Below, one piece after another: positions 18,043 to 25,501 of a stretch of DNA of 64,000 bases; the first letter of the stretch is position 1, and the number at the start of each line of letters is the position of its first letter. The notes below the pieces were generated by a model. That model saw only the letters and a program-made list of their open reading frames with translations. It ran no database searches and was not told the DNA's origin. The position numbers were made by a program, and so were the translations under genes. The stretch spans positions 1 through 64,000 of the forward strand of contig NZ_BDCC01000021.1 of the NCBI RefSeq assembly GCF_001613305.1. Direction: 5' to 3'. The DNA comes from Nocardia vaccinii NBRC 15922. Lineage in GTDB: Bacteria > Actinomycetota > Actinomycetes > Mycobacteriales > Mycobacteriaceae.

Positions 18043-18380
18043 GCATGCAATTCGGATCGTCCACCGAGTTCTCGAACATGTGTGGCGTCACCCTGATGAA
18101 CACCCCCATCGGCCGTGTGGTGGCCGAGGTGATGGGCGCGAAGGACGGCGTGGAGCTGACGGAGTACCCGTCGATGATCCGCGTCGACGGCCAGCGCCTG
18201 CTCGATTTCGACTACGACGAGCTCACCGACGCCCTGGGCCAGGAGTTCGACGGCTCCACCTTCGAGGAGATCAGCTCCACCCACTACGGGCGCATGGTCC
18301 ACCTCGACGACAAGACCCTGCTGTTCGCCAGCCCCGAGGACGCCGCCGAATACATCGGATTCGACCTCACCGTCCACTGA
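18039..18380 (+). CDS. prmD: Propane monooxygenase coupling protein
   Basis: A 113-residue regulatory (coupling) protein of the MmoB/DmpM family. It binds the hydroxylase and controls substrate access and electron transfer without any cofactor. The family pattern is visible in NMCGVTLMNTPIGRVVAEVM, EYPSMIRVDGQRLLDFDYDEL and EFDGSTFEEISSTHYGRMV. The GTG start overlaps the prmC stop. A large hairpin lies between its stop and the amidohydrolase, marking the end of the enzyme-complex part of the operon. Confidence 0.95.
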   Translation: MSMQFGSSTEFSNMCGVTLMNTPIGRVVAEVMGAKDGVELTEYPSMIRVDGQRLLDFDYDELTDALGQEFDGSTFEEISSTHYGRMVHLDDKTLLFASPEDAAEYIGFDLTVH

Positions 18381-18404
18381 CCCCGTCCCTCCCGCAGTCT
18401 CCGT

Positions 18405-18446
18405 GTGCGGCGCCGTCGCCGATCCCGCCGGCCGACGGCGCCGCAC
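18405..18446 (+). promoter_or_regulatory. Intercistronic hairpin between prmD and the amidohydrolase
   Basis: Perfect 14-base arms (18405-18418 and 18433-18446, each very GC-rich) enclose a 14-nt loop. It stands in the 98-nt gap after prmD and has no T-run. It may end part of the transcripts or protect the prmABCD message from 3' decay, lowering expression of the accessory genes. Confidence 0.65.
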
Positions 18447-18478
18447 CACCCCACAGCCCAATTATCGGAGTATTCAGC

Positions 18479-19516
18479 ATGTACGAGAAGAATGGCGACA
18501 AGTACTTCATCGTCGACGGACATGTGCACATCTGGGACGCACGCGAGTCGAATCAGAAGAATGTGCACGGCAAGCAGTTCATCGACTGCTTCTACGACTA
18601 CCACAAGAACCTCAGCCCGGAGGAATACCTGTGGGATTACGACACCTATACGTATTACGGGAGTGAGCGTTTCGAGCGCGACATCTTCGGTGTGGGCTAC
18701 GTCGATCACGCGATCTTCCAGGCAACCCTGCTGAGTGACTTCTACCGCACCGGATTCGGGCAGACCGAGGAAGCGCTGGCCCTGGTCGGCAAGCATCCCG
18801 GCAAGCTCACCTACAACCACGCCTACGATCCGCGTTACGAGCAGGCCGGACTCGAACAGCTGCGCAGGGACGCGGAGCGGATGAATCTGCGGGGCGTCAA
18901 GCTGTACACCGCCGAATGGCACGGCGACTCACGCGGATACAAACTCGACGAGCCGTGGTCGCGGCGCTACCTCGAGGAATGTATCGAGCTGGGCATCAAG
19001 AACATTCACGTGCACAAGGGGCCCACGATCCGCCCGCTGGACCGCGACGCTTTCGATGTCGCGGATGTCGACAAGGTCGCCACCGACTACCTCGAACTGA
19101 ATTTCGTCGTCGAGCACGTCGGCCTGCCGCGACTCGAGGACTTCTGCTGGATCGGCACCCAGGAATCGAACGTCTACGGCGGCCTGGCGGTGGCGCTGCC
19201 CTTCATCCACACGCGGCCACGGTATTTCGCCCAGATCATCGGTGAACTCCTCTACTGGCTGGGCGAGGACAAGATCTTGTTCGGCAGCGATTACGCGCTG
19301 TGGTCGCCGAAGTGGCTGATCGAGAAGTTCGTCGACTTCCAGATCCCCGAGGATATGCAGGGCGAATACGACCCGATCACGGTCGAGGAGAAGAAGAAGA
19401 TCCTCGGGCTCAACGCGGCGGCCCTGTACGACATCGACGTCCCGGCCGAACTGCGGGTGAGCGAACCGGCTGCCAACGGTGTCGCGGCCGGGGCACAGGC
19501 ACCGGTGGCGTCGTGA
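18479..19516 (+). CDS. Amidohydrolase family 2 protein of the prm cluster
   Basis: A 345-residue metal-dependent TIM-barrel hydrolase of the Amidohydro_2 type. The N-terminal metal motif VDGHVHIWD (residues 12-20) is present, as are VEHVGLPRLEDFCWIG and the terminal GSDYALWSPKWLIEKF, whose Asp is the typical catalytic residue. Genes of this family follow prmD/mimD in other actinobacteria, but their role in the pathway is not settled to my knowledge. ATG 18479 follows TATTCAGC without a strong ribosome site. Its stop overlaps the next gene's GTG. Confidence 0.9.
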   Translation: MYEKNGDKYFIVDGHVHIWDARESNQKNVHGKQFIDCFYDYHKNLSPEEYLWDYDTYTYYGSERFERDIFGVGYVDHAIFQATLLSDFYRTGFGQTEEALALVGKHPGKLTYNHAYDPRYEQAGLEQLRRDAERMNLRGVKLYTAEWHGDSRGYKLDEPWSRRYLEECIELGIKNIHVHKGPTIRPLDRDAFDVADVDKVATDYLELNFVVEHVGLPRLEDFCWIGTQESNVYGGLAVALPFIHTRPRYFAQIIGELLYWLGEDKILFGSDYALWSPKWLIEKFVDFQIPEDMQGEYDPITVEEKKKILGLNAAALYDIDVPAELRVSEPAANGVAAGAQAPVAS

Positions 19517-20259
19517 CGACCGCCGCGATATCCACCGAACAAGCTGTTCTCGAGGCACTTTCGACGGTCGTCGACCCCGAATTGGACGAGCCGATCACCG
19601 AACTGGGCTTCGTGCGGTCGGTACTGCTCGAGGATGTCGGCGTCACCGTCCATCTGCGTTTGCCCACCGCCTTCTGCTCGCCCAACTTCGCCTATCTGAT
19701 GGCCTCCGATGCACGGGACGCACTTCGCCTGGTCGAGGGCATCGGCGAGGTGCGGGTATACCTGGACGACCATCACGACAGCGACAAGATCAACGCCGGC
19801 CTGGCCGCCGACGCGGGCTATGTCGGCACCTTCGGCGTCGAGGCGCAGGAGAGCCTGGACGAACTGCGCCGAACCTTCCGGACGAAGGCGCACACGGCGG
19901 CGATGGAACGGTGCGTAGAGGCGTTCCTGAAGCGAACCGGGTTGGGCGCCAACGAAATCTATCGACTCACGCTGAGCGACCTGCCACCCGGGAAGGACAA
20001 GGAGGCGCTGCTGCGCCGTCGTATGGATATCGGGCTGAGCATCTGCCCGGCCAGCCGGGTGTTCGTCGACGAGCACGGGAAACGTGTTCCGCCCGAGGCG
20101 GTCCCGATGCGCCTGCGATTCGCCAAGTCGGTGCGCATCTCGATGGAGGGTAACGCGCACTTCTGCCGCGGCCTGCTCGCCACCCGCTACGCCGACAACG
20201 AAACAGTTTGCGGGACACCGCACATCACCGATCTCAGAACAGTCAGGAGCCCGCGATGA
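19513..20259 (+). CDS. MIP18/DUF59-type metal-sulfur cluster assembly protein with C-terminal extension
   Basis: This 248-residue protein has an N-terminal MIP18 (DUF59, PaaD/SufT-like) domain: VLEALSTVVDPELDEPITELGFVRSV, then VHLRLPTAFCSPNFAYLMASDA with the reactive-Cys position (residues 12-65). About 140 further residues of unrecognised sequence contain two Cys near residues 178 and 218 and a basic patch LLRRRMDIG. Such domains help insert iron or Fe-S centres. The genetic link to a diiron hydroxylase and an Fe-S reductase suggests metallocentre assembly for them (inference). It overlaps both neighbours by 4 bp. Confidence 0.85.
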   Translation: MTTAAISTEQAVLEALSTVVDPELDEPITELGFVRSVLLEDVGVTVHLRLPTAFCSPNFAYLMASDARDALRLVEGIGEVRVYLDDHHDSDKINAGLAADAGYVGTFGVEAQESLDELRRTFRTKAHTAAMERCVEAFLKRTGLGANEIYRLTLSDLPPGKDKEALLRRRMDIGLSICPASRVFVDEHGKRVPPEAVPMRLRFAKSVRISMEGNAHFCRGLLATRYADNETVCGTPHITDLRTVRSPR

Positions 20260-21281
20260 AGGCTGTCCAGGTGGTGGGATACCACACCGGATTGCAGCTC
20301 ACCGAAATCCCCGAACCCACCATCGAAGGTCCTCTGGATGTGATCGTGCGGATCGGCGGCGCCGGTGTGTGCCGCACCGACCTGCACATCCTCGAAGGGC
20401 AGTGGGAGGCCAAAAGCGGTGTCGCACTGCCATATACGATCGGTCACGAGAACGCGGGATGGGTCCACGCCGTAGGCGACGCGGTCACCAACGTCGCGGT
20501 CGGAGACAAGGTGATCCTGCATCCGCTGATCACCTGCGGTCTGTGCCGCGCCTGCCGCTCCGGCGACGACGTCCATTGCCAGGCAAGTAAATTCCCCGGC
20601 ATCGATGTCGACGGCGGCTACGCCGAATACCTGCGCACCACCGCGCGCAGCGTGGTCCGGATCGACGATTCGCTCGAGCCCGCGGACGTCGCGGCGCTCG
20701 CCGACGCCGGATTGACCGCGTATCACGCGGTGGCGAAGGTCGCGCGGACGACTCGTCCCGGCGATGTGTGCGTGGTGATCGGCGCCGGTGGGCTCGGTCA
20801 TATCGGCATTCAGGTGCTGAAGGCGATCTCGGCGGTGACGGTCGTGGTCATCGATCGCAATCCCGACGCCGTGGATCTCGCCGTGAAGATCGGCGCCGAC
20901 CACGGCATCGTGGCCGACGGCCGGCATATCGACCGAGTGCTGGACCTGACCGGCGGGCACGGCGCGGAGGCCGTGGTCGATTTCGTCGGCGAGGGCGGCG
21001 CGACCCGGGAGGGAATCGCGATGCTGCGCCGCGCGGGGAACTACTACGTCGTCGGGTACGGCGAGAACATCGATGTCCCGACGATCGACGTCATCTCCAC
21101 GGAGATCAACTTCATCGGAAATCTCGTCGGCTCCTACAACGACCTGCAGGAACTGATGACCCTCGCCGCCCAGGGCAAGGTCACGTTGCACACGACCACC
21201 TACCCACTCGCGAACTTCCAGCAGGCACTCGACGATCTCGATGCCGGGCGGGTGCGCGGCCGGGCGATTCTCGTCCCCTAG
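20256..21281 (+). CDS. adh: Zinc-dependent alcohol dehydrogenase
   Basis: A medium-chain dehydrogenase of 341 residues that should oxidise the 1- or 2-propanol made by the monooxygenase. The catalytic zinc site is seen as GVCRTDLHILEG and GHENAGWV. The structural zinc lobe has the four Cys of CGLCRACRSGDDVHC (residues 92-107), and NAD(P) binding is at VVIGAGGLGHIGIQ (172-185). The ATG overlaps the stop of the assembly-protein gene. The same position is occupied by an alcohol dehydrogenase in the mycobacterial mim cluster, as I recall it. Confidence 0.93.
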   Translation: MKAVQVVGYHTGLQLTEIPEPTIEGPLDVIVRIGGAGVCRTDLHILEGQWEAKSGVALPYTIGHENAGWVHAVGDAVTNVAVGDKVILHPLITCGLCRACRSGDDVHCQASKFPGIDVDGGYAEYLRTTARSVVRIDDSLEPADVAALADAGLTAYHAVAKVARTTRPGDVCVVIGAGGLGHIGIQVLKAISAVTVVVIDRNPDAVDLAVKIGADHGIVADGRHIDRVLDLTGGHGAEAVVDFVGEGGATREGIAMLRRAGNYYVVGYGENIDVPTIDVISTEINFIGNLVGSYNDLQELMTLAAQGKVTLHTTTYPLANFQQALDDLDAGRVRGRAILVP

Positions 21282-21342
21282 CCCTGCGACGGCGGCCGAA
21301 ACCCACCGCGAAACCGCATCCGCTCGAAAGGAAGCACCAACC

Positions 21343-22992
21343 ATGGCAAAGCAACTGCGCTACAACACCGACGCCCGCTCGAGGCTCGAGCAGGGAGTCA
21401 ACGCCCTCGCCGACGCGGTCAAGGTGACCCTCGGCCCCAAGGGGCGCAACGCGGTTCTGGAGAAACTCACGGGTCCGCCCACCATCACCAACGACGGCGT
21501 GACGATCGCCCGCGAAATCCAGTTGCGTGAGCCGTTCGCCAATATGGGTGCGCAGCTGGTCAAGGAGGTGGCGATGAAGACCAACGGGGTGGTGGGCGAC
21601 GGAACCACCACGGCCACCGTCCTCGCGCAGGCCATGGTTCGCGAGGGCCTGCGGGCCGTGGAGGCCGGCGCCAATCCGATGCGCGTGCGCCGCGGAATCG
21701 AACGCGCGGTGTCCACGGTCGTCGACGCACTGCGAGAGCAGGTCTGCGAGGTCAGCGGGCGCAGCGACCTGCAGCGCATCGCGACACTCGCGGCCAGTGA
21801 CGACGACACGATCGGCGTGGCCGTGGCCGAGGCCGTCGATTACGTCGGCAGGTCCGGGGTTGTCACCACCGAGGAGGGTGAGGGGCTCGGGCTGTCCGTC
21901 GACATCGTCGACGGCATCGAATTCGATCACGGCTACACCTCCGGCTACATGGTCACCGATCCGGAGCGGATGGAGGCGGTGCACGCCGAGCCGCTGATTC
22001 TGTTGACCAACAAGAAGATCACCCGGGTGCAGGACATCATGCCCAGCATCGAGGCGGCCAAGCGAGCCGACCGGCCGCTGGTCGTTCTCGCCGAGGACGT
22101 CGACGGACCGGCCCTGCAACTGCTCGTCGGCGGCAATATGCACCACACGATGGCTTCGGTGGTGGTTCGCGCCCCCGGGTTCGGGCACCGCCGCGTCGCC
22201 GAACTCGAGGATCTCGCGGTCGCGCTGGGTGGACATGTCGTGGCCAAGGACACCGGTATCGAACTGTCCGAGGTGACCCTCGAGCACCTGGGGTCGTGCG
22301 ATCGCATCACGGTGACCGAGAACCGCACGACGATCGTCGGCGGGCGTGGTGATCAGCGACTGCTCGACGCCCGCGTCGCACAGCTGCGGGCCCAGTTCGA
22401 CCGCGCGCGGATCGACGCCGACCGCGACAGCATCGAACTGCGCATCGCCAGGCTCACCGGACGAGTCGCGGTGATCCGCGTCGGAGGCGCCACCAGCGTC
22501 GAGCTGAAGGAGCGCATGTTGCGCGTCGAGGACGCGCTCGCGGCGACTCGCGCCGCGGTCGAGGACGGCATCGTCCCCGGCGGTGGTACCGCACTCGCGC
22601 AGTCGCATCGGGTCCTGGCCGATCTCGACCTCTCCGGCGACGAGGCCACCGGCCGCGACATCGTGCTGCGGGCCCTCGCCGAGCCGCTGCGCTGGATCGC
22701 GATCAACGCCGGTTTCGACGGTGACGAGGTGGTCCGGGTTGTCGCCGAACTCCCGGTCGGGCACGGGTTCAACGCCCTGGGCGGTACGTACGGCGACATG
22801 TTCGAGGACGGTGTGATCGATCCGTTCAAGGTCACCCGCGCGGCGCTGGAAAGCGCTGCGTCGATCGCGGCACTGCTGATCACGACCGAGACGGCCATCG
22901 TGGAAGAGGTCGAGGTCAACCCCGGCGCGATCATCGCTCCCGGCTTCGGCGATCTCGCCGAGGGCATGGTCCGGCCGTCGAACATCTACTGA
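21343..22992 (+). CDS. groEL: Specialised chaperonin GroEL (MimG/PrmG-like)
   Basis: A 549-residue HSP60 chaperonin. It has the ATP site GDGTTTATVLAQ (about residues 86-97), GPKGRNAVLEK and the C-terminal PGGGTAL block. The C-terminus ends GMVRPSNIY, without the Gly-Met repeats of housekeeping GroELs, and no groES lies nearby. In mycobacteria the chaperonin of the mim operon is needed for productive folding of the hydroxylase (MimG work, established knowledge), so this is probably a dedicated folding factor that borrows a genomic GroES. Translation starts at ATG 21343 after a GAAAGGAAG site. Confidence 0.93.
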   Translation: MAKQLRYNTDARSRLEQGVNALADAVKVTLGPKGRNAVLEKLTGPPTITNDGVTIAREIQLREPFANMGAQLVKEVAMKTNGVVGDGTTTATVLAQAMVREGLRAVEAGANPMRVRRGIERAVSTVVDALREQVCEVSGRSDLQRIATLAASDDDTIGVAVAEAVDYVGRSGVVTTEEGEGLGLSVDIVDGIEFDHGYTSGYMVTDPERMEAVHAEPLILLTNKKITRVQDIMPSIEAAKRADRPLVVLAEDVDGPALQLLVGGNMHHTMASVVVRAPGFGHRRVAELEDLAVALGGHVVAKDTGIELSEVTLEHLGSCDRITVTENRTTIVGGRGDQRLLDARVAQLRAQFDRARIDADRDSIELRIARLTGRVAVIRVGGATSVELKERMLRVEDALAATRAAVEDGIVPGGGTALAQSHRVLADLDLSGDEATGRDIVLRALAEPLRWIAINAGFDGDEVVRVVAELPVGHGFNALGGTYGDMFEDGVIDPFKVTRAALESAASIAALLITTETAIVEEVEVNPGAIIAPGFGDLAEGMVRPSNIY

Positions 22993-23006
22993 GCAGGAGG
23001 ACGAGC

Positions 23007-23333
23007 GTGATTTTCATCGTCGTGAAATTCAAGGTGCGTGCCGAATTCCAGGATCAGTGGATGCTGATCACCCGCGAGTTCACCGAAGCGACCCGAGCGG
23101 AACCGGGAAATCTCTGGTTCGACTGGAGTCGCAGCACGACGGACCCCGCGGAATTCGTTCTGGTGGAAGCGTTCCGGGACGGTTCGGCCGGTGCCGATCA
23201 CGTCGGCTCCGACCATTTCCGACAGGGCTTGGCGGCGATGCGCCCGGCGCTGCGGGAGACCCCGCACATCATCAATACCGAGATTCCCGGCGTGGAGTGG
23301 TCGCGGATGGGCGAGCTGGAAATCGCCACCTAG
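23007..23333 (+). CDS. Antibiotic biosynthesis monooxygenase (ABM) domain protein
   Basis: A 108-residue ferredoxin-like ABM-fold protein resembling YgiN quinol monooxygenases. The start FIVVKFKVRAEFQDQWMLITREFTEATRAEPGNLWFDWSR and the middle FVLVEAFRDGSAGADHVGSDHF match the family's pattern. It begins 14 nt after groEL with an AGCAGGAGGACGAGC ribosome site, so it is part of the operon. Possible roles are cofactor-free oxidation of a quinol or small carbonyl product, or dimeric stress protection. The substrate is unknown. Confidence 0.82.
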   Translation: MIFIVVKFKVRAEFQDQWMLITREFTEATRAEPGNLWFDWSRSTTDPAEFVLVEAFRDGSAGADHVGSDHFRQGLAAMRPALRETPHIINTEIPGVEWSRMGELEIAT

Positions 23334-23380
23334 CCGCGAGTATCGGGTGACAACGGAAAAGGTATGAAGATGGGACGACC

Positions 23381-24745
23381 GTGGCGATGACAAGTCCCGT
23401 CGCGGAACTGACTGCATCGCTGGGTGATGTCGTGGTCACCGACCGCGACGCGATGCTCGGCTACACCCGCGATCAATCGCTACTCTCGCCGGCGGGCCAC
23501 CCGATGGCGGTGGTCCGCGCCCGGAGCGTGGATCATGTGGTCACGACGCTGCGGATCGCGCACCGGTATCGCGTTCCGGTCGTGACCAGGGGCGCCGGCA
23601 CCGGCCTGGCCGGCGGCGCCAATGCGATCGATGGCTGCATCGTGCTCAGCACCGAGCGGATGAACCGGATCATCGAGATCGATGAACGAGCGCGGACGGC
23701 CAGCGTCGAATGCGGAGTCGTCAACGGCGACCTCGCATCCGCCGCGGCCGAACGAGGACTCTGGTACGTACCCGATCCCGGGAGCCGGGCCATCTCGACC
23801 ATCGGCGGAAATCTCGCGACCAATGCCGGTGGTCCGTGTTGCGCGAAGTACGGTGTCACCGGCGACCATGCCGTACGGATCAAAGCCGTGCTCGCGGACG
23901 GCCGGATAATCCATACCGGGTCCGAAACCCGCAAGAACGTCGCGGGATACAACCTGACCCAGCTACTGGTCGGATCCGAGGGGACCCTGGCGGTCATCGT
24001 GGAGGCGACGATGCGGCTGCGTACCCGGGCCTCGCACACCGCCACGGTGGTGGCGGCCTTCGGCGCCTCGGTCGAGGCGGTGGACGCGGTACTCGCCGCC
24101 CGAGCCGTGGCCGATCCCAGTTTGTGCGAATTCATGGACCGCACAACGATTTCCGCGATCAATGCGATGACCCGAATGGGCCTGGACGAGACGGCCGAGG
24201 CCCTGTTGCTGATCCAATGTGACGGTGAGGCCGCCGCGGCGGAAGCGCAGCGGTGCGCGCACGCGTGCCGAGCCGCCGCGGCCACCGAGGTCTACCTGAG
24301 CGCTGACGCGGCCGAAAGCGCGGCGCTCATGCAGGCCCGGAGTATGGCGCTGCCGGCTCTCGAACGCCGCGGCAGCACACTGCTCGACGATCTCGCGGTA
24401 CCGGTGCCGAGGCTGCACGAAATGCTCGGTGCCATCCGGGAAATCGCCGAACGTCACCAGCTCGTCATCGGTACGTTCGGGCACGCGGCCGACGGGAATC
24501 TGCATCCCACGATCGTGTTCGACGCGGCCGATCCCGTTGCCGTGGAACGAGCTTCACGTGCATTCGAGGAGATGGTCGGTGAGTGCCTGGCGCTGGGCGG
24601 GTCGATCACGGGCGAGCACGGCGTCGGAAATCTCAAGCGCCCCTATCTGGAATCCATGGTCGGGTCGGTGCAGACGGAGTTGATGAGTCAGCTCAAAGCC
24701 GTCTTCGACCCCACCGGAATACTGAATCCGGGTCGCGGCTTCTGA
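23381..24745 (+). CDS. FAD-linked 2-hydroxyacid oxidase/dehydrogenase (GlcD-like)
   Basis: A 454-residue flavoprotein of the FAD_binding_4/FAD-oxidase_C family (GlcD, D-lactate dehydrogenase). The PP-loop region RGAGTGLAGGANA and PGSRAISTIGGNLATNAGGP bind FAD. The C-terminal catalytic part carries GHAADGNLHPTIVFD with metal-binding His residues and GSITGEHGVGNLKRPYL. It starts at GTG 23381 (or ATG 23387), 47 nt after the ABM gene. A role in oxidising lactate-type acids formed downstream of propane or acetone is plausible from context but not shown. Confidence 0.88.
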   Translation: MAMTSPVAELTASLGDVVVTDRDAMLGYTRDQSLLSPAGHPMAVVRARSVDHVVTTLRIAHRYRVPVVTRGAGTGLAGGANAIDGCIVLSTERMNRIIEIDERARTASVECGVVNGDLASAAAERGLWYVPDPGSRAISTIGGNLATNAGGPCCAKYGVTGDHAVRIKAVLADGRIIHTGSETRKNVAGYNLTQLLVGSEGTLAVIVEATMRLRTRASHTATVVAAFGASVEAVDAVLAARAVADPSLCEFMDRTTISAINAMTRMGLDETAEALLLIQCDGEAAAAEAQRCAHACRAAAATEVYLSADAAESAALMQARSMALPALERRGSTLLDDLAVPVPRLHEMLGAIREIAERHQLVIGTFGHAADGNLHPTIVFDAADPVAVERASRAFEEMVGECLALGGSITGEHGVGNLKRPYLESMVGSVQTELMSQLKAVFDPTGILNPGRGF

Positions 24746-24812
24746 GAGATTCCGGCTTCGGTCGGTCGATGCCGACGAGACGTCTCCCGGGTCCACTTCG
24801 TTGTGAACTACC

Positions 24813-24830
24813 ACCGGCACCGTTGCCGGT
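24813..24830. terminator. Short hairpin between convergent genes
   Basis: Arms ACCGGCA (24813-24819) and TGCCGGT (24824-24830) with a CCGT loop lie in the 142-bp gap between the FAD oxidase stop and the stop of the minus-strand small gene. No T-run follows on either side. Confidence 0.4.
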
Positions 24831-24887
24831 ATAGCGATAGCGTCTTGCACTTTCACCCGAGAAAATGGTTCTGCGTCTCGACAGATG

Positions 24888-25319
24888 TCATCGGCGGCCA
24901 CGTGTCGGCTGTGGCGCAGCCTCGTTTCGCCACACCGACATCAGCGCTGCCAGCAGAGCGCCCTTGACCCATCGCACCTCCTTGTTGTCCATTCGACGAG
25001 CCCGGAGACCTTCGTGCAGCATCTCCACGAATCGCCGACGGCTGACACCGAATGCGATGAGCAGGTCGCCGTGGCCTGCCCCGCCGAAAGGCGCCCAGCG
25101 GATCGCGAATTCGATCGCCGACCCCGCGTCCGCATCCACCGATCGAGTGGATCGCAGGAAGTTCAACTGGCTCAGCGAGGACCGAACCCAGGTCACGCCG
25201 TAGTTCATGCCGGTGGTGGTGTTCGATTCCTGGGCACGCGCGTACAGCGGCCGGGCCGGGGACGAACGAGGGTTCTGCATCGCCGTGGGATCACCTCGAC
25301 GGCGGTTCTGTGGATTCAT
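24888..25319 (-). CDS. Small putative DNA-binding protein, DUF3263-like
   Basis: A 143-residue protein that I cannot assign with certainty. The first 60 residues are polar and probably flexible. Residues about 65-130 (AIEFAIRWAPFGGAGHGDLLIAFGVSRRRFVEMLHEGL) resemble the DUF3263 pattern with a helix-turn-helix-like LLIAFGVSRRRFVEML. ATG 25319 is the first convincing start downstream of the palindrome at 25442-25456, which lies about 120 nt before it. Its position between the monooxygenase operon and the activator, and the shared operator, suggest an accessory regulator. Confidence 0.6.
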   Translation of the reverse strand: MNPQNRRRGDPTAMQNPRSSPARPLYARAQESNTTTGMNYGVTWVRSSLSQLNFLRSTRSVDADAGSAIEFAIRWAPFGGAGHGDLLIAFGVSRRRFVEMLHEGLRARRMDNKEVRWVKGALLAALMSVWRNEAAPQPTRGRR

Positions 25320-25441
25320 GAGTGTCCTCGAGCGGTAGTGGGTAGTTCGCTCATATGCGCCTCTGGGACCGACAGTCGGCCGATCCGGCGAGTGCGCGAT
25401 GTTTGCTGAATCCATTGGATACTGTGACCTACGCCTCTGGC

Positions 25442-25456
25442 GTCTCAATGTGAGAT
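25442..25456. promoter_or_regulatory. Second RTCTCA palindrome, upstream of the small DUF3263-like gene
   Basis: GTCTCA-ATG-TGAGAT matches the prm operator in both half-sites with one end mismatch. It sits between the stop of the activator gene (25502) and the start of the small minus-strand gene (25319). Confidence 0.65.
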
Positions 25457-25501
25457 ATGCATCACCGTGGTGGGTGGATGGCCGGGCGCCGGCGGCGGAA
25501 G

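Noticed and set aside
14134..18380. Methane or toluene monooxygenase assignment for the diiron system
   Set aside because: The subunit order (large, reductase, small, coupling), the absence of a gamma subunit, and the linked amidohydrolase, alcohol dehydrogenase and GroEL fit the Prm/Mim group instead.
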